This document shows positions 22,824 through 34,555 of a DNA stretch of 61,657 bases, in pieces. The position numbers and the translations under genes are program-made. The stretch is taken from contig PYSS01000109.1 of assembly GCA_003049465.1 (NCBI GenBank), positions 1 to 61,657 on the forward strand. The letters run 5' to 3'. This DNA comes from Magnaporthiopsis rhizophila (lineage: Eukaryota; Ascomycota; Sordariomycetes; Magnaporthales; Magnaporthaceae). The stretch's first letter is position 1, and each line of letters starts with the position of its first letter. The notes beneath the pieces were generated by a model. That model made no database searches. It was not told the DNA's origin and saw only the letters and a list, made by a program, of their open reading frames with translations.

Positions 22824-24286
22824 ATGGCCAGCACTCTCCCCCGCCAGCCCTTCGCCCCTTTGGATGGGGCTCGGCTGCAGAACCTCACGAGCTTGAAGAA
22901 CAGACAGAATGGTAGGCCTGCTTTCTACTTCCAATTCCAAAGTCCCCTCCGTCGTCCGCTTCGGTTTGTGCGCATCACTTTCCATGCGATCCATCATGGC
23001 GCAAATGACGCGACGATACGTTCTTGACGTCAATCGATAGTTCACAATGGCCATAATGCTAATTGGTTTTTTTCCATGCAGCTTTCCCATCGAGCTCCGG
23101 CAAGAGAAAGGCGGAATCAATTGACACCGATGATTCGGAGAATGTCGACCCCGTCATCTTTTCCAAGAGGTCCAAGGGAGCCGATAGCTTCTTCTCCAAC
23201 GACGGCTTCAAACCGTCGTCGTTCGTCCTGACGAAGGCGGCGGCACCATCTGTCCCCAAACCCTCGCCAACCCCGAGCTACCCCTCCCTCGCCAGGCCCA
23301 AGAATGCGGGCGTCTCCAAACCACGCTCCATCATCAAGCCTCGGTCGCCCGTCTCAAAACTCAAAACGGCGCTCACGCCTGCGGCTCCCCTGTCCGCCCC
23401 TGCTGGTCGCTCTCCGACCCGTGGCAGTAAGCGCATCGGCATTCTCTCCAACAAGAACCGTCGCCGCACCGCCAGCCCCTTCACCCGCGTGGACCCCCCC
23501 GCTTTCGGCCTGAGTGCCGGTGCTCCCTTTTCGCTCGATGCCGCCCTCAAGGGCACCGTCTCCAGCTATGCTTCGCGCTCAACAGCCGCAACGGCCCCGT
23601 CGTCCTCTCTGCTCGGTAGCCTGTATGGGGCCGAGCTGGGTGGCTCGTTGAACTTCGAGATCCACGAGGATACTCCCGAGCAGGAAATGACCAACCTGCT
23701 GCAGCACAGCACCTGCGTCCTGGATATCAGCAGCGACGAGGAGAGCGAGCAGAAGCGGCGCCGTGAGACAGCCGAAGGCCGCGACAAGGAGAACATCCCT
23801 CCGGTCGATGATATCAGCCAGACGACCTCATCTTCGACGCGCAGGCGAGACCTGGATGGCGATGATATGATCTTTGAAAAGACTCGCGGCCCTCTGTCGG
23901 AGATGAACGTCGCCGACTACTACGCCGCGGGATGCGATAGCCGTTCCGTCATTATAGTCCCTGGCGACGATGACGAAGCTGAGACTGTGCATGGCGGTGA
24001 TGACTACCAGGAGCCTGAGTCCAACGTTGCTGGCGACGTCGTGCCCAAGCTCGCGCGCGTGAGCAAGGTCTCAGAGACGGAGGCCTCAATAGACGCGCTC
24101 ATGGGGAAGCGCAACGACCCTGCTCCCCAGGCTGCACTGCTACAGCCTATTGAGGGCACCGGCGAGAGTTTTGAGCTGTGGGAGAGCAACAGCGCCAAGG
24201 ACGAGGCGGAGCCCATCGCACCATCGACCCCATCTCCTGCATTGATGGAAGAGGCTGGTGTCGTAGAGCCTGCCCCTGCCTGTTGA
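22824..24286 (+). CDS. Conserved fungal disordered protein with KEN box
   Basis: Exons 22824-22911 and 23082-24286 (170-nt intron) encode 430 residues. The protein is mostly Ser/Pro/Lys-rich and predicted disordered. Conserved-looking islands are SLNFEIHEDTPEQEMTNLL, the following CVLDISSDEE, and EMNVADYYAAGCD near the C-terminal third. A KEN motif in RDKENIPPVDD is followed by prolines, a common context for recognition by the anaphase-promoting complex, and several S/T-P sites and basic stretches (KKIGILSNKNRRR-like) could be kinase and nuclear-localisation signals. This suggests a cell-cycle-regulated nuclear protein, but no catalytic domain is present and I cannot name it. It lies 1.4 kb upstream of thymidylate kinase in the same direction. 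Confidence 0.8.
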
Positions 24287-25423
24287 TTCATACCTTTCCT
24301 ATGGAATTCCGTTCCTCCAACTCCTTTTTCTTCGTCTTGGTGATACCTTTTTCATTATGGGCTTCTGTGGGGCTCGGCTGCTTTTTAATCTGGTATGTGT
24401 TTCCGACTGGACGTGGAGTTACGCGGCGTTCTCTCTTGTTTGAATGCGGATGGGGATGGACGGAGGGCTCTACAGGACTGGGGGCTGGATGATGGGGCTG
24501 GGACTGCTGGGGATGAGTATATGGTATGTGATATGGTATAGCTGGTTCGGGGTGCCTTAGTTTTGTCTCGTGTCGTTCTATTGGAGCTTGAATTTATGTG
24601 CACTTTTATTCTATTTGATCGTGCTCGTAAGGGTGTGGTGGGCTGTTCCTGTTTGTGTGACCGTCGTTCCCAATCAAATGCAGGTACCGCAAATACGGTG
24701 CTTGGACCTGGTGCCCCGAGTCCTTGGCTGTTCGGTGTCGCAAGCGCACCGTGCTTGTAGGTGTGTACGATTGCCTGACATCATGGGTGCTTACGAGGAT
24801 GGCCAATGTCATATTTGACAGCCTGCCACCAGTCAGACAGTGAGATTTTCTGACGTTCTGAATTGCCCACCTATGAGATCTGTCCCGGGATGCAGGGTCC
24901 ATGATCCATTGCCCGACACGAGCTGGAAACCTAGATATTCCGAGACATGGGCGTGTGCGGTATATGACCGGTCAACCTCCCTGTGCTCGCAGCTCGCACT
25001 AATGCGGGGTGGAGGCTGGGGATTTGACGTGAGCGATTGATGCTGTGGGAGTGGCGGGGTTTCGCGAGGCCGAGCAAGCGCTTCAAGCTGTGGTGCGCTG
25101 CGCCAGCCGACATGTCGTCCCACAAATGAGCGAGAGAGCTGGAAGCTTTGAGCCGCTCGCCACCCACCACTTGACTGTCTCAGCTCTCTAGATTAATTAT
25201 TGACAAGCGCGGGCCGTGGAACTTTGAGGCGAGTGGCGCTGCGCCCCTGGCTTCAAGCTCGGGCAGTGAAGGACCTAGCCGGTCGTCCATATCGCCTCCT
25301 CCGGAAGTGACAAGTCCAGTCGAGCATTCCCAAAGGAGGGATCCAGGCGGGGTTTATATATACTTCAAACGCAGCGGCGGCATGGAAGGAGGGGGCGTCG
25401 AATGCGTGAATTGAGTGAAGGGG

Positions 25424-25472
<49 letters not shown>
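25424..25472. repeat. Poly-A homopolymer of 49 nt
   Basis: Uninterrupted A run 90 bp before an N. Together with the nearby adapter-like string it raises doubt about the local assembly. Confidence 0.9.
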
Positions 25473-25473
<1 letters not shown>

Positions 25474-25544
25474 CGACAAGAGAAGCGCGGTTAAGCTTAA
25501 CCAGTGGACGGGGAGGATGTGTCCGTCGGTGGTCGGTATCTGCG

Positions 25545-25561
25545 TCTTCCGATCTAGAGTN
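25545..25561. other. Sequencing-adapter-like 11-mer next to an ambiguous base
   Basis: TCTTCCGATCT equals the 3' end of the common Illumina adapter, and a single N follows six bases later. The chance of this 11-mer in a window of this size is low, so residual adapter or a filled gap is likely. Confidence 0.55.
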
Positions 25562-25600
25562 CTACGTCACTCCACATTCGCCTCTGTCACACCTCGCCGA

Positions 25601-25606
25601 TATAAA
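25601..25606 (+). promoter_or_regulatory. TATA box candidate of the thymidylate kinase gene
   Basis: TATAAA lies 103-108 bp upstream of the chosen ATG at 25709, a normal distance for fungal promoters. Identified by sequence and position only. Confidence 0.4.
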
Positions 25607-25708
25607 CAGTGGAGGGCCCGAGATAACACACACACACACACTCCCTGGTTACCCGGGAGCGCAGCACGAAACCGCCACCAACACCAAGCCAGCTTAAACC
25701 TCGAAAAG

Positions 25709-26894
25709 ATGGCATCAATGAACGACCTCGCAACAGCTGCGATTGCCTCGTCCGCCGTCCAGATGGCGAAGCGGTCCTCGGCCGGAGACGAGGGGGCCGG
25801 CGGGGCTACAGAGAGCTCGGCGGTATCCTCCACACCACAACCGCCCGAGGTGGCCCGCGGCGCCCTGATCACGCTCGAGGGCCTCGACCGCAGCGGCAAG
25901 ACGACGCAGGTCAAGCTGCTGGAGCAGCGGTTCGTCGAGCTGGGGCGCAAGGTTAAAGTCATGCGGTTTCCGGGTGGGTGCTTTTTTTGGTCGTCTTCTT
26001 GTTTGCTGTGCTGCCGCACGTCTTGCCACCCCCTGAACCCACAAGGAGCTCTGACGACGGCCACTTATACTTACTTGTTAGCACCATACTTCCAATACAC
26101 GTACTAATACCGTATGCCCTCACAGACAGGACCACCCCGATTGGGGAAATGATCGATAGCTATCTCAGGAGCCAGGTCGACATGGACGACCACGTCATCC
26201 ATTTGCTGTTTAGCGCAAACCGTTGGGAAGCAGTGTATGTCATGTCCTTTCCCGTTTGTGTGTTTGTTTTCACCTTGATAGCCGTGGTGGCTCGGGACTG
26301 GCCTGGCTGTGTCCGAATCTCATCAAACCCCATTTTACCCCTGAGCCCCTGATATCACACATTTTCTCCAACTGCACTCTGCGACCCAATCTTCTCACAA
26401 AAAAAAAAAAAAACGCCGCTGCTCACTCCCACAGAAAAACAATCACGACACTCCTCGCCTCGGGCACAACAGTCATCTGCGACCGCTACTACCACAGCGG
26501 CATCGTCTACAGCGCTGCCAAGCGCAACCCGACCCTGACGCTCCCCTGGGCGCGCGCCCCCGAGGTCGGCCTGCCGCGCCCGGACCTGGTTCTGTTCCTG
26601 GACCTGGCGGAGGCCCAGGCCCGCGCCCGCGGCGGCTGGGGCGGCGAGGTCTACGAGCGCGGCGAGATGCAGCGCCGCGTCCGCGAGCTGTTTTGGGGCC
26701 TCAGCGCGGGCCGCGTCGTGGGGCTGTCGGGCGACGCCGAGCTCCGGTTAAGCCAGGAGGAGGAGGACCTGCACGTCGTGGATGCCAGCCCGTCGGTTGA
26801 GGATGTTGCCGAGGAGATATGGAAGGTTGTCAGGCCGCGCGTCGAGGCGGTTGAGAGGGGCGAGCTTGGGAGGACCGTCCGAAAGGTTTCCTAG
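25709..26894 (+). CDS. CDC8: Thymidylate kinase (dTMP kinase)
   Basis: Exons 25709-25973, 26126-26234 and 26435-26894 give 277 residues; introns of 152 and 200 nt. The core matches eukaryotic dTMP kinase: P-loop ITLEGLDRSGKTTQ (about 54-67), RFPDRTTPIG, HVIHLLFSANRWE, the DRYYHSG motif after a VICD strand (about 140-146), and VGLPRPDLVLFLDL. It phosphorylates dTMP to dTDP with ATP, an essential step of dTTP synthesis. The splice junctions fall inside conserved motifs (RFP-D and WEAV-K) and restore them exactly, which supports the model. Compared with yeast Cdc8 (about 216 residues) there is an N-terminal extension of about 48 residues, Ala/Ser/Gly-rich; a later Met (MAKRSS, residue 19) could be the real start. 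Convergent with GTP cyclohydrolase I. Confidence 0.93.
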
Positions 26895-27477
26895 AGGCGG
26901 AGTGACTCTGCCTTGATCAGATTTTGATGGACCTTGTACATACCTTGGAGCACCGGGAGGATCGCTTCGTGTCTTGTTCATTGCTTGTAGCACGCATGGG
27001 GAGGCAATATTCTACACAATCACTAGACCATGTAGCAAAATATATCTAGCACAGCAGCCAAGACACATCAAATAGAGACTGCCTATATCATGTCGACGTT
27101 GGAATGCTCTTCCCAGAGCGCCAGATATGACCTGCCCAATAGGCAAACCAGGCGTTGAGCCCGGCAAGGTATAAACCAGATAAAGCCCGCAAAATGTGAC
27201 CCATGCACCTCACTCCGCCGAACCCTGCTTTTCCGGGGTCTATGATGTTGAAATCCAGAATAGGTCCTTCGGTGTGCCCGAATGCGAGATATACCACCAA
27301 CGCCGAGAAACTATGCAAATCGCCTCCGAGGATGCTCTCCATGACGAGGGGATGTGAGATCCTCTTTCCTAAACAAAAATGCGCCGAGATCAAACAAACA
27401 AGATGAGAAAGTAAAAAAGGCGCTTTCCAGTCTGGGACATGACAAAAAGATCAATCTAATCCGTGTCTTGCTCCTCG
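26895..27477. other. Intergenic region between convergent genes
   Basis: About 580 bp holding the 3' UTRs of thymidylate kinase and GTP cyclohydrolase I; no gene seen. Confidence 0.5.
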
Positions 27478-28597
27478 CTAGCGCCTGTTGACGCCAATCA
27501 GGTTCAAAAACTCGTTGCGCGTGCGCTCGCGGCCCTCGAAGCAGCCAAGGACGCAGCTCGTGATGGTGGTGGCCGTCGACTTCTCGACGCCGCGCATGAC
27601 CATGCACAGGTGGCTCGACTCCATGACGACGGCCACTCCCTGCGGCTTGAGGATCTCCATGATGGCGTTGGCCACCTCCTTGGTCAGGCGCTCCTGGATC
27701 TGGAGGCGCCGGCTGAACATCTCGGCGATGCGGGGCAGCTTCGACAGGCCGATGACGGAGTTGGACGGGATGTATCCGATGTGCATCTGATACGGCGACA
27801 GGCGGTCAGCCAGAGAGTAACAGGTGGGGAGACAGCGAAAAAAAAAGGGGTTCGCTCGGCTGTCTGCCTGCCTGCTTGCCTACCTTGCCGGTGAAAGGCA
27901 CCAGGTGGTGCTCGCACATGCTGAAAATCTCAATGTCCTTGATGATGACCATCTCGTTGTGGCCCTCGTGGAAGATCGCGTTGTTGACGATATCCTTGAC
28001 GTTTTGCTGGTAGCCCTTGGTGAAGAAGAGCAGCGCCTTGGCATAGCGCTCCGGCGTGGCCAGGAGGCCCTGGCGGTCGGGGTCCTCGCCGACGCACTCG
28101 AGCAGCGTCCGGACGGCGCCGCGCATCTTCTCCAGACGCTCGGCCGCCTGCTCGGGGGTCTCCTCTAGTCGGGCTCGGGTTCCGACGCCTGCGTGGGCCA
28201 AGAGAAGTTTTCATGGTTAGGAACGAGAAAAGGGGGGCACAGACACACACAGCTCCTGGTGGAGCCCATCGTTGGACGTACTGGGCCTGCTCAGGCCGTC
28301 ATAGTCTATGACAGGGCTGGGCGAGCGGGACTCATCGATCTTGTCAGCCGGTGGAGGCGGCGGCGGCTCGTCGCGGGGATCGCGGGCGGCCTTGGTCATG
28401 CTTAGGCGGCGGTGCGACAGGCCGCCATTGGGGGTGCCGGAACCGGCGGCGTGGCTGGCGCCCTTGCGCCTCTTGGACCTCTTGGTATGCCCGGCCGCGC
28501 CATTGGCCTCGTCGGTGTGGTGCTTGCGGGAGCGCTTGGAGCTAGCCTTGCCCGAGCCCTCGCTGGCGGGTGAGCTCCGGTCTTCGGTCTTGGGCAT
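27478..28597 (-). CDS. FOL2: GTP cyclohydrolase I
   Basis: Exons 28597-28282, 28188-27884 and 27786-27478 encode 309 residues; introns of 93 and 97 nt. The C-terminal 200 residues are GTP cyclohydrolase I: FSMCEHHLVPFTGK with zinc ligands Cys197 and His200, GYIPSNSVIGLSKLPRIAEM, and SSHLCMVMRGVEK with the third ligand Cys268. The enzyme converts GTP to 7,8-dihydroneopterin triphosphate, the first step of folate and pterin synthesis, as a homodecamer in the cytosol. The N-terminal 100 residues are Ser/Lys/Arg-rich (KRSRKHH, TKRSKRRKG, then a proline run), much longer than in bacterial enzymes; fungal orthologues often have a variable leader, here with a bipartite nuclear-signal-like pattern. 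An ATG 51 nt upstream is possible. It shares a 679-bp promoter region with TAF11. Confidence 0.95.
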
Positions 28598-29276
28598 TTC
28601 GGGAACGGTTGGGTGGGATACTTTCGGGGGTGGGATAATCTTGCACAAATGTAGAGATAGAGATCAATGTTCAACGAGGCGGGGTTTAGACGATCAATTG
28701 GCTCTTGGGGCTGTCCGGAGCCATGCCAAAAGGGGTTTGATCTGGGGTGGCCGCCCTGGACCCTGGACGTGCCCGGCGGTCTTTATCAAGGAGGATTGCA
28801 GAGTCACTAGCGGAAAATTTGTCACTACCAAACATGCTGGTTTGCTTGCGCGCCTAGCGCGCTCGCCCCAATTGCTTGCTCGTGTTTGGGCAATCTTTGG
28901 CGGGTGGGGTGAACTGCCCGCAGGTAGCCGGTCGCTGAAGCTTGCCGCTATCTAATCGGAGCTCAACTGAGAGCCCGAAGGATAGGAACGGGCCCGTGCG
29001 CAAGAGGGTGGCGCGTTTGAATTTCTAGCCGTGACTGAGCCTCCCGCCTGTGGCTGCAGCCTACCACGACTCAGTGCTCGGTTTCAGACGGCGGCGACAG
29101 TCTTTAGCTTCCTTCACTCCACCACAATCCAAGCTTTTGCCCTGCCCATCACTCTCCACACCCCGGGCAGCTGAGGTGGATTCGGACTCGCAGATTCCCG
29201 GAGACGCACTGGCCAATCCGATAGAAACCGCCCAGGGTCATTGCGCGCGCGAGTCGCCGCGTCCAACAAAACCAAG
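28598..29276. promoter_or_regulatory. Probable bidirectional promoter of GCH1 and TAF11 genes
   Basis: 679 bp between two divergently transcribed housekeeping genes with no coding signal. Promoter activity is inferred from layout alone; no clear TATA box stands out. Confidence 0.5.
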
Positions 29277-30649
29277 ATGGCGTCGTCGCCTCCACCAGCG
29301 GCATACGCCCAGTCGCCCACCGCGCTCTCACCACCCCACCCTGCATATACCCACATCTTCCCGACGACGACGACACCGACGGCCGCGCCTGCCCCGTCCA
29401 CCAAGAGCAAGAAGCGACCCTCGATAGCCGATGGCGCCGGCAGCACCCCTTCCCTGAAGCGACGAAAGGCCTCCATCATGTCCATCACCTCGACCGGGTC
29501 CGCCCACCCGCTGCGGCAGACGTCGTTCCCGCCGGAGGATATCGGCGGCCCGCGCTCCCCGTCCGTCGACATCGACGCCATGAGCATCGTGTCCGGCAGC
29601 CAGGTCAGCGCCGTCGGTAGCGCCGCCGGTCTGCCCGGCAAGAAGAAGCGCGGCCGCAAGTCCAAGGCCGACAAGGCCCGCGAGGCTCGAGATCAGACTC
29701 CGTCTCTGATCAATGGGCGCTTGGGAACCGGCAGCGCTGCGGGAGGCGGCGGCGGCGGAAGCGTTGCCAGCGGAGCAGGAGGAGGAGGAACCGCCGATGG
29801 CCGCAGCACCACGGGCGGCCAGGGCGGTGACCAGGCCGAGGATGATGACGACGAAAACGACGTCGTCCACATGTCGATAACATCGACGAGGAGGTCCGAG
29901 GCCCAGACCGCCGAGGAGAAGAGGCTTCGTGCCATGCTCACGCGGTGTATGGACACGGATCAGTTCGACCGGTACGGAAACTGGAGGGCTGCAAAACTGC
30001 CCGACCAGGTCGTCAGAAGGGTGGGGTTCTACAGAAAGCTGTCACTGTTGTCAAGACGCCAGTCGTCGCTAACGTGTGTGCCCCTGTTCTACAGGTCGTC
30101 AATGCTACCGTCTCTCAGTCCGTTCCCAGTCAGATCGTGATTGCCGTGAGGACAGTCACCAAGTTTTATCTTTGCGACATCATCAGGATTGCTCGCGAAG
30201 TGCAAGCTGAATGGATAGCCGCGGGTGCCGAGGTGCAGGCCGCCAACTTCACCGAGGACGAGAATGGTCATATCGTATTGGATGAGGAGATGCCGTGGCC
30301 CGGCAAGGTCATGTCGGCCGAGGAGGAGGAGGAGCAGACGCAGGCCGCCGCCGAAGTCGAGGGCGCGGCCGGAAACTCTTTTACGGAAAGCAGCGCCGGC
30401 ATGCCCACGCAGGCGACCATGAGTTTTGGCAGCCGCAACGAGGAGCTGGATCGGCAAACGCGCGAGGTCATTCTACGCGAGCCCCCACGTGGGCCATTGA
30501 GGCCCGAACACCTACGCGAGGCCCTTCGTCGCTACCAAGCGTCCGCACAGAGCCAGGGAATAGGATCTCTACGGGTCTGGCAGGAGCAGCAGAAGAGCGG
30601 CGTCGAGCGGTTTCCTTCCAGGACTGGTGGTCGACGGATCTTCAAGTGA
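29277..30649 (+). CDS. TAF11: TFIID subunit TAF11
   Basis: Exons 29277-30020 and 30095-30649 encode 432 residues; the 74-nt intron (GTGGGG..ACAG, GCTAAC branch) interrupts the histone fold. After a long Ser/Pro/Gly- and Lys-rich disordered N-terminus (1-220, including KKKRGRKSKADK) comes the TAF11 histone fold: MDTDQFDRYGNWR, LPDQVVRRVVNATVSQSV, and IVIAVRTVTKFYLCDIIRIA, shortened as VTKFYLCDIIRIAREVQ. TAF11 pairs with TAF13 in TFIID and contacts TFIIA/TBP during RNA polymerase II initiation in the nucleus. The C-terminal GPLRPEHLREALRRYQ is also typical. The Gly-rich linker (about 155-185) and the acidic segment before the fold make it larger than yeast Taf11. Divergent from GCH1, convergent with the HsbA gene. 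Confidence 0.92.
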
Positions 30650-31150
30650 TTTGGAGACGGGTTGTCATTACTTTAACTTGGAATGTCTGGATTTCAGGGC
30701 CAGCCGAACCGTATCATGATACCCTTACATTATCGCTTAAACATCCTACTTACGACATGGACTAATAAAGGTGGAAGAAAGAAACATTCCAAGCGAGTGT
30801 CTGCTACATCGGTCCGGACGTGCGACATCCCATTACTTTCCAGCTTATTAGGCCGTTGCGTTCGGTTACCGCCTCATCATCGAATGTCACTCCGGTCGTC
30901 ACCTTGGTAGATGCAGGTGACGTTACTAACGAACTGGCAGTTTATCAGATAAAACACGGGGAATTTATTACGAACTGGCAAGATAGTTACAGCAGAAAAG
31001 AAACCCGTTATGTCGGGCAAAAATGACAAGCAAAAAAAGTCTCAGCTCAGCCGAGTGAACATCCCCTCTCCAATCCATTTCGCTCTCACTCTTCTCTTTA
31101 CAGATTCGAATCTCCGCACACACCCCTCCACAGCACCCCCTCACCGCGAT
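30650..31150. other. Intergenic region between convergent genes
   Basis: About 500 bp of 3' flanks; an AATAAA lies near 30764. No gene seen. Confidence 0.5.
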
Positions 31151-31840
31151 TTAAATGAGAAGGCCCACAGCGGCGATGCACAGAGCAAGAGGTGCAGCGA
31201 CGGCGCTAGCGCCAGCGGTGACGGGCGAGGAAGGGCTGTTGGAGTTGCCGGTCCCGGGGCCGGAGGAGGAACCGCCGGCGCCGCTGCCCGGGGTGACGGC
31301 GCCCTGGCGGTTGGTGCAGCTGCCCGGGGCAAAGTTCTGCTGGCTCTGCTTGAGGGAGTCGGTGAAGCCGCTCGAGACCTGCTTGGCCAGCGGCTGGACC
31401 TCCTGGGGGACCTTGGTCACGACGGTGTCGATGAGCTTCTTGGCCACGTCGCCCATGTCGCCGGCCTGCTTGAAGACGACCTCGCACAGCCCCGCGTTCT
31501 CGAACGCGGCCTTCTTGCTGCTCAGGGCCTTGATCAGGGCGTTGCCGTCGTTCTGGAGCGTCGTCACCGTGGCCTGCAGGGTGACGGCGTCGTTGAGCGT
31601 GATGGGCGTGGTGGCGGCGATGTCGGTCACGCCCTTGTTGAGACTGTTGAGCATGTTGGTGGTCGCCGTCAGGAGCTGCGCCGGGTCGCCGTTGAAGTTG
31701 TTGATGGCCGTCGTCAGCTCCTTCAGGCGCGTGTCCGTGTCGGTCACGACGGCGTTGATGGTCTTGACGTCGCGCTCGACCACGCCGGCGAGGGCGGTGC
31801 CGGCCGAGAGGGCGAGGGCGAAGGATGTCAGAAGATGCAT
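31151..31840 (-). CDS. HsbA-type (hydrophobic surface-binding) cell-wall protein, GPI-anchored
   Basis: A single exon of 229 residues. Residues 1-18 are a signal peptide (MHLLTSFALALSAGTALA). The body, about 20-175, has the helical pattern of the fungal HsbA/MP1-like family: VERDVKTINAVVTDTDTRL, later LQATVTTLQNDGNALIKAL. Two cysteines (LCEVV, GSCTN) are seen. A Gly/Ser/Pro/Thr-rich linker and a final hydrophobic stretch (AAPLALCIAAVGLLI) indicate a GPI anchor. The family includes HsbA of Aspergillus and antigenic wall mannoproteins; they bind hydrophobic surfaces or lipids on the hyphal exterior. The ATG at 31838-31840 gives the signal peptide directly; a 26-residue upstream extension is rejected because it lacks a signal-like start. 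Confidence 0.88.
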   Translation of the reverse strand: MHLLTSFALALSAGTALAGVVERDVKTINAVVTDTDTRLKELTTAINNFNGDPAQLLTATTNMLNSLNKGVTDIAATTPITLNDAVTLQATVTTLQNDGNALIKALSSKKAAFENAGLCEVVFKQAGDMGDVAKKLIDTVVTKVPQEVQPLAKQVSSGFTDSLKQSQQNFAPGSCTNRQGAVTPGSGAGGSSSGPGTGNSNSPSSPVTAGASAVAAPLALCIAAVGLLI

Positions 31841-34555
31841 CGTGGTGATGTGATGTGGTGTGGTGGTTTTTTGGTGTAAGTGTGTCTTGTCGTTGGTAGG
31901 AAGCGAACAAGCAAGCAAAGTCTTTGGTCTGGTTTCTTTGCTGAGAGGATGTTCGATGAGGGCTGAGTATGAGTATGCAGGATGAGTGATAGCCTACCCG
32001 TCGACGGATGTTCAGAAGGTTAATATAAGTGACCTCCGGCTGCCCATGATGACCGTCCGTCCGATCTCCCACTGTCGCAACCATGGTCGCAGCCTCCCTC
32101 GGTACGCGGCCAAACACACGGAATTGATCCCTGCCCTCCCTGATACCGAGCCACAATACCCTGCCTTCGTCCGATAAGAAAAAAAAAGTCTGGAAGTCTT
32201 CTGGCTTCTGGGACGGAAGAGCCCTCGTGACGGACGAATCGCAGCGCTTATTCCTGTCTGTTTTTTTCCGGCTCTGAGGCTCCCGGACGAAGCCCACCCA
32301 CGTCACACACATTCCACGCGCGTCTTCACACGGAGGAGTTACTGGGCGCTATGCAAGCTTGGGATCATACCACTTCAAAGGCCGAGGCAAGTGGAATCGA
32401 GTCCGCTTGCGTGTCCTGTCTTTTTGGTCCGTGACATGAGCACTGTTGGAATGCAGGTTGGGCTGCAGGGTGACGCTTGCGTCGTCCTTTTTCTCCCCGC
32501 TGAGCAGATGGGATCCTGAGAAGATGTCTTTTCGTTGAACTGTCCAGGCAGATGCACAGGTATTTTTCTCCTCAGCTACCCCGTGACTGGCAGATCTGGG
32601 GCAAGTCCGGATACGAGGATCGGCATCGCCAGCAGCCATCCTTGCCCATGCGTCGCTATCACTACCGTAACAGGTGTTGCGCCCGGCTTGCCCCGATGTA
32701 AGGATATCGTTATGCAGTGATGTTTCCGCTATTCGCTGCCTCAAAACACATCTTGGCACCAGGGAGTAGAGACACCACGGCCGCCACCCTTCCGTATTTT
32801 TTCTTTTCTTTTTTTTTTTTCTGGCGGCGAAGAACCTCAAACATCCGGGCAGTGCAACAAACCCCCAGGTGCGGGTTTGAGTTCCCCGCTGCAGGGATGA
32901 AACCTGCGGCCAACATCGGACCAAGTCCCCACGATGATCGGCATGAAGTTGTTTACTTGCCGAGCATGGGCCCCATGATGCCTGGTCGGCATGTGCCGGC
33001 CCTGTAGTGAGTGGCGAGCAAACCACGCACCCAGACATACATGCCTCGACGTCGTCATATCTCACCTGGCCGAGCACACCGACGTGGCGTGTTCCCCGTT
33101 CCGCTCCGGCGAGCCGCGCACGCGGTGGAGGGTCCCGGTATCAATGCTGTCATCTCTCTCCGTGTCCACGTCCATGCGGGCCTTGGCGGCTGAGTCGGGT
33201 GCTCTTGAATAGCACGGCTGATGTTGCGGCGGCGATCAGTCAAGGAGGTCGATGTTCGGAGGGGTTTTCGCCTCACAATTAGCGTTTTCGTTGGGATTGT
33301 GTTGGGGCACGCCTGATCTTTGCTCGCTGCTTGCTGCTCTCCTGCTTGCCTGAGCAACACACCCTTGATTGCTAATTTTAGCTCAACAATACCCTTTCTT
33401 GTTATTCGAGAGCAAAGGCTGGCTGTTTTGACATGCTGACACTGGCCTAGCAAGGCGGGCTGGACTTAACACATGTCAAAGAAAGGCCACGGCGGCGTCC
33501 GAGACCCGGTGTTACTGAAGCTGACGGTAGACACACGAGCCATTCGAAAATCCAGCACCATGCAAGACCAACGCCCTACGCGTCCGTCTATGCGAGTCAG
33601 AATTACTACAGCTTGCAAAAAAATGCTGCGAGAATCTGTACAGCAGAGTCCAGAGATCAATCTCACCGGACTTCACTCTATGCGATGGTATTGCATCTTT
33701 CTACGCGACTCGTAGAGCCGAAGAGTGATCTCCGGATGGGATAGAAAAATTCCAAACGGCCTATATACAGAACAACGCCCGTCTTGCATCTCATCTCTGC
33801 AATTTCATCAGTAAACGGCAGCCAACGTCTCCATCGGCGTCCCTATTCGAGTTGGGCTCACAGCGACGCCGTTGACCGAAAGGTGCGTTTCAGGGATCAA
33901 TCAGGCCTGGCGTGAAATCCTGTCTATTACCAGTAAAGCCTTAGCTAGAATTTTCAGGAGGCTTGCCGGCTCATATCGTCGGAAGTACAGCACACCCACC
34001 CTATCACTCACTTTGAAAGTGCACAACCACGACAACCCTAGCGATTTCAATCAACGGTATCTCAAGCAAAATAGCATATTTTACCGGAAAGGAACATTTT
34101 TGTGATCCGATTGTAGCTTTCCTACCGTTTTTTTTTTTTTTTTTTTTTGATCGGACCTACTTCTTTTTGCATTGCCTGCAATTGTATTGAAGCACAATCA
34201 AGCGCGTCTCGACGACTTTTTGGGCGAGGTGAATGGCCAGCAATTATAGATTCCATCATTTTCCCACCACAGCAAAGATGTGCACCGCCTGCCTGCATCT
34301 TCGCCCCACATGCGGCACGCCCGAATGCGAAATACGATGTGTCAACGGGTTGGCTGTGATTCGTTAGGATTTGCCTCAGCCACCGAGCTGAAGGATGGCT
34401 CGCTGTCGATCATGGCCGCTTAGTGGCTGACATAAAACAAGGCTTGCCATGGGATCTTTGGGAATAAATGCCCTGAATAGTCCCTCACGCCATTGTTTTC
34501 GACTCCAAGCCCAAAGTTGGCTTAAGGTGGTACTGCTTAGTCCCTATAACAAACA
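31841..34555. other. Intergenic region
   Basis: About 2.7 kb between the HsbA and MFS genes, with no recognised gene; T runs at about 32803-32821 and 34126-34149. It holds the divergent promoters of its two neighbours. Confidence 0.45.

Larger units (their letters stand above)
24287..25708. other. Intergenic region upstream of thymidylate kinase
   Basis: No gene recognised. Contains a 49-nt poly-A run, an adapter-like 11-mer and one N (likely an assembly scar), a short CA repeat near 25627-25641 and TATA-like sequences at 25353-25362 and 25601-25606. Confidence 0.5.

Noticed and set aside
31206..32312. 368-residue minus-strand open frame
   Set aside because: Overlaps the HsbA gene in another frame and is Arg/His-rich; no motif.
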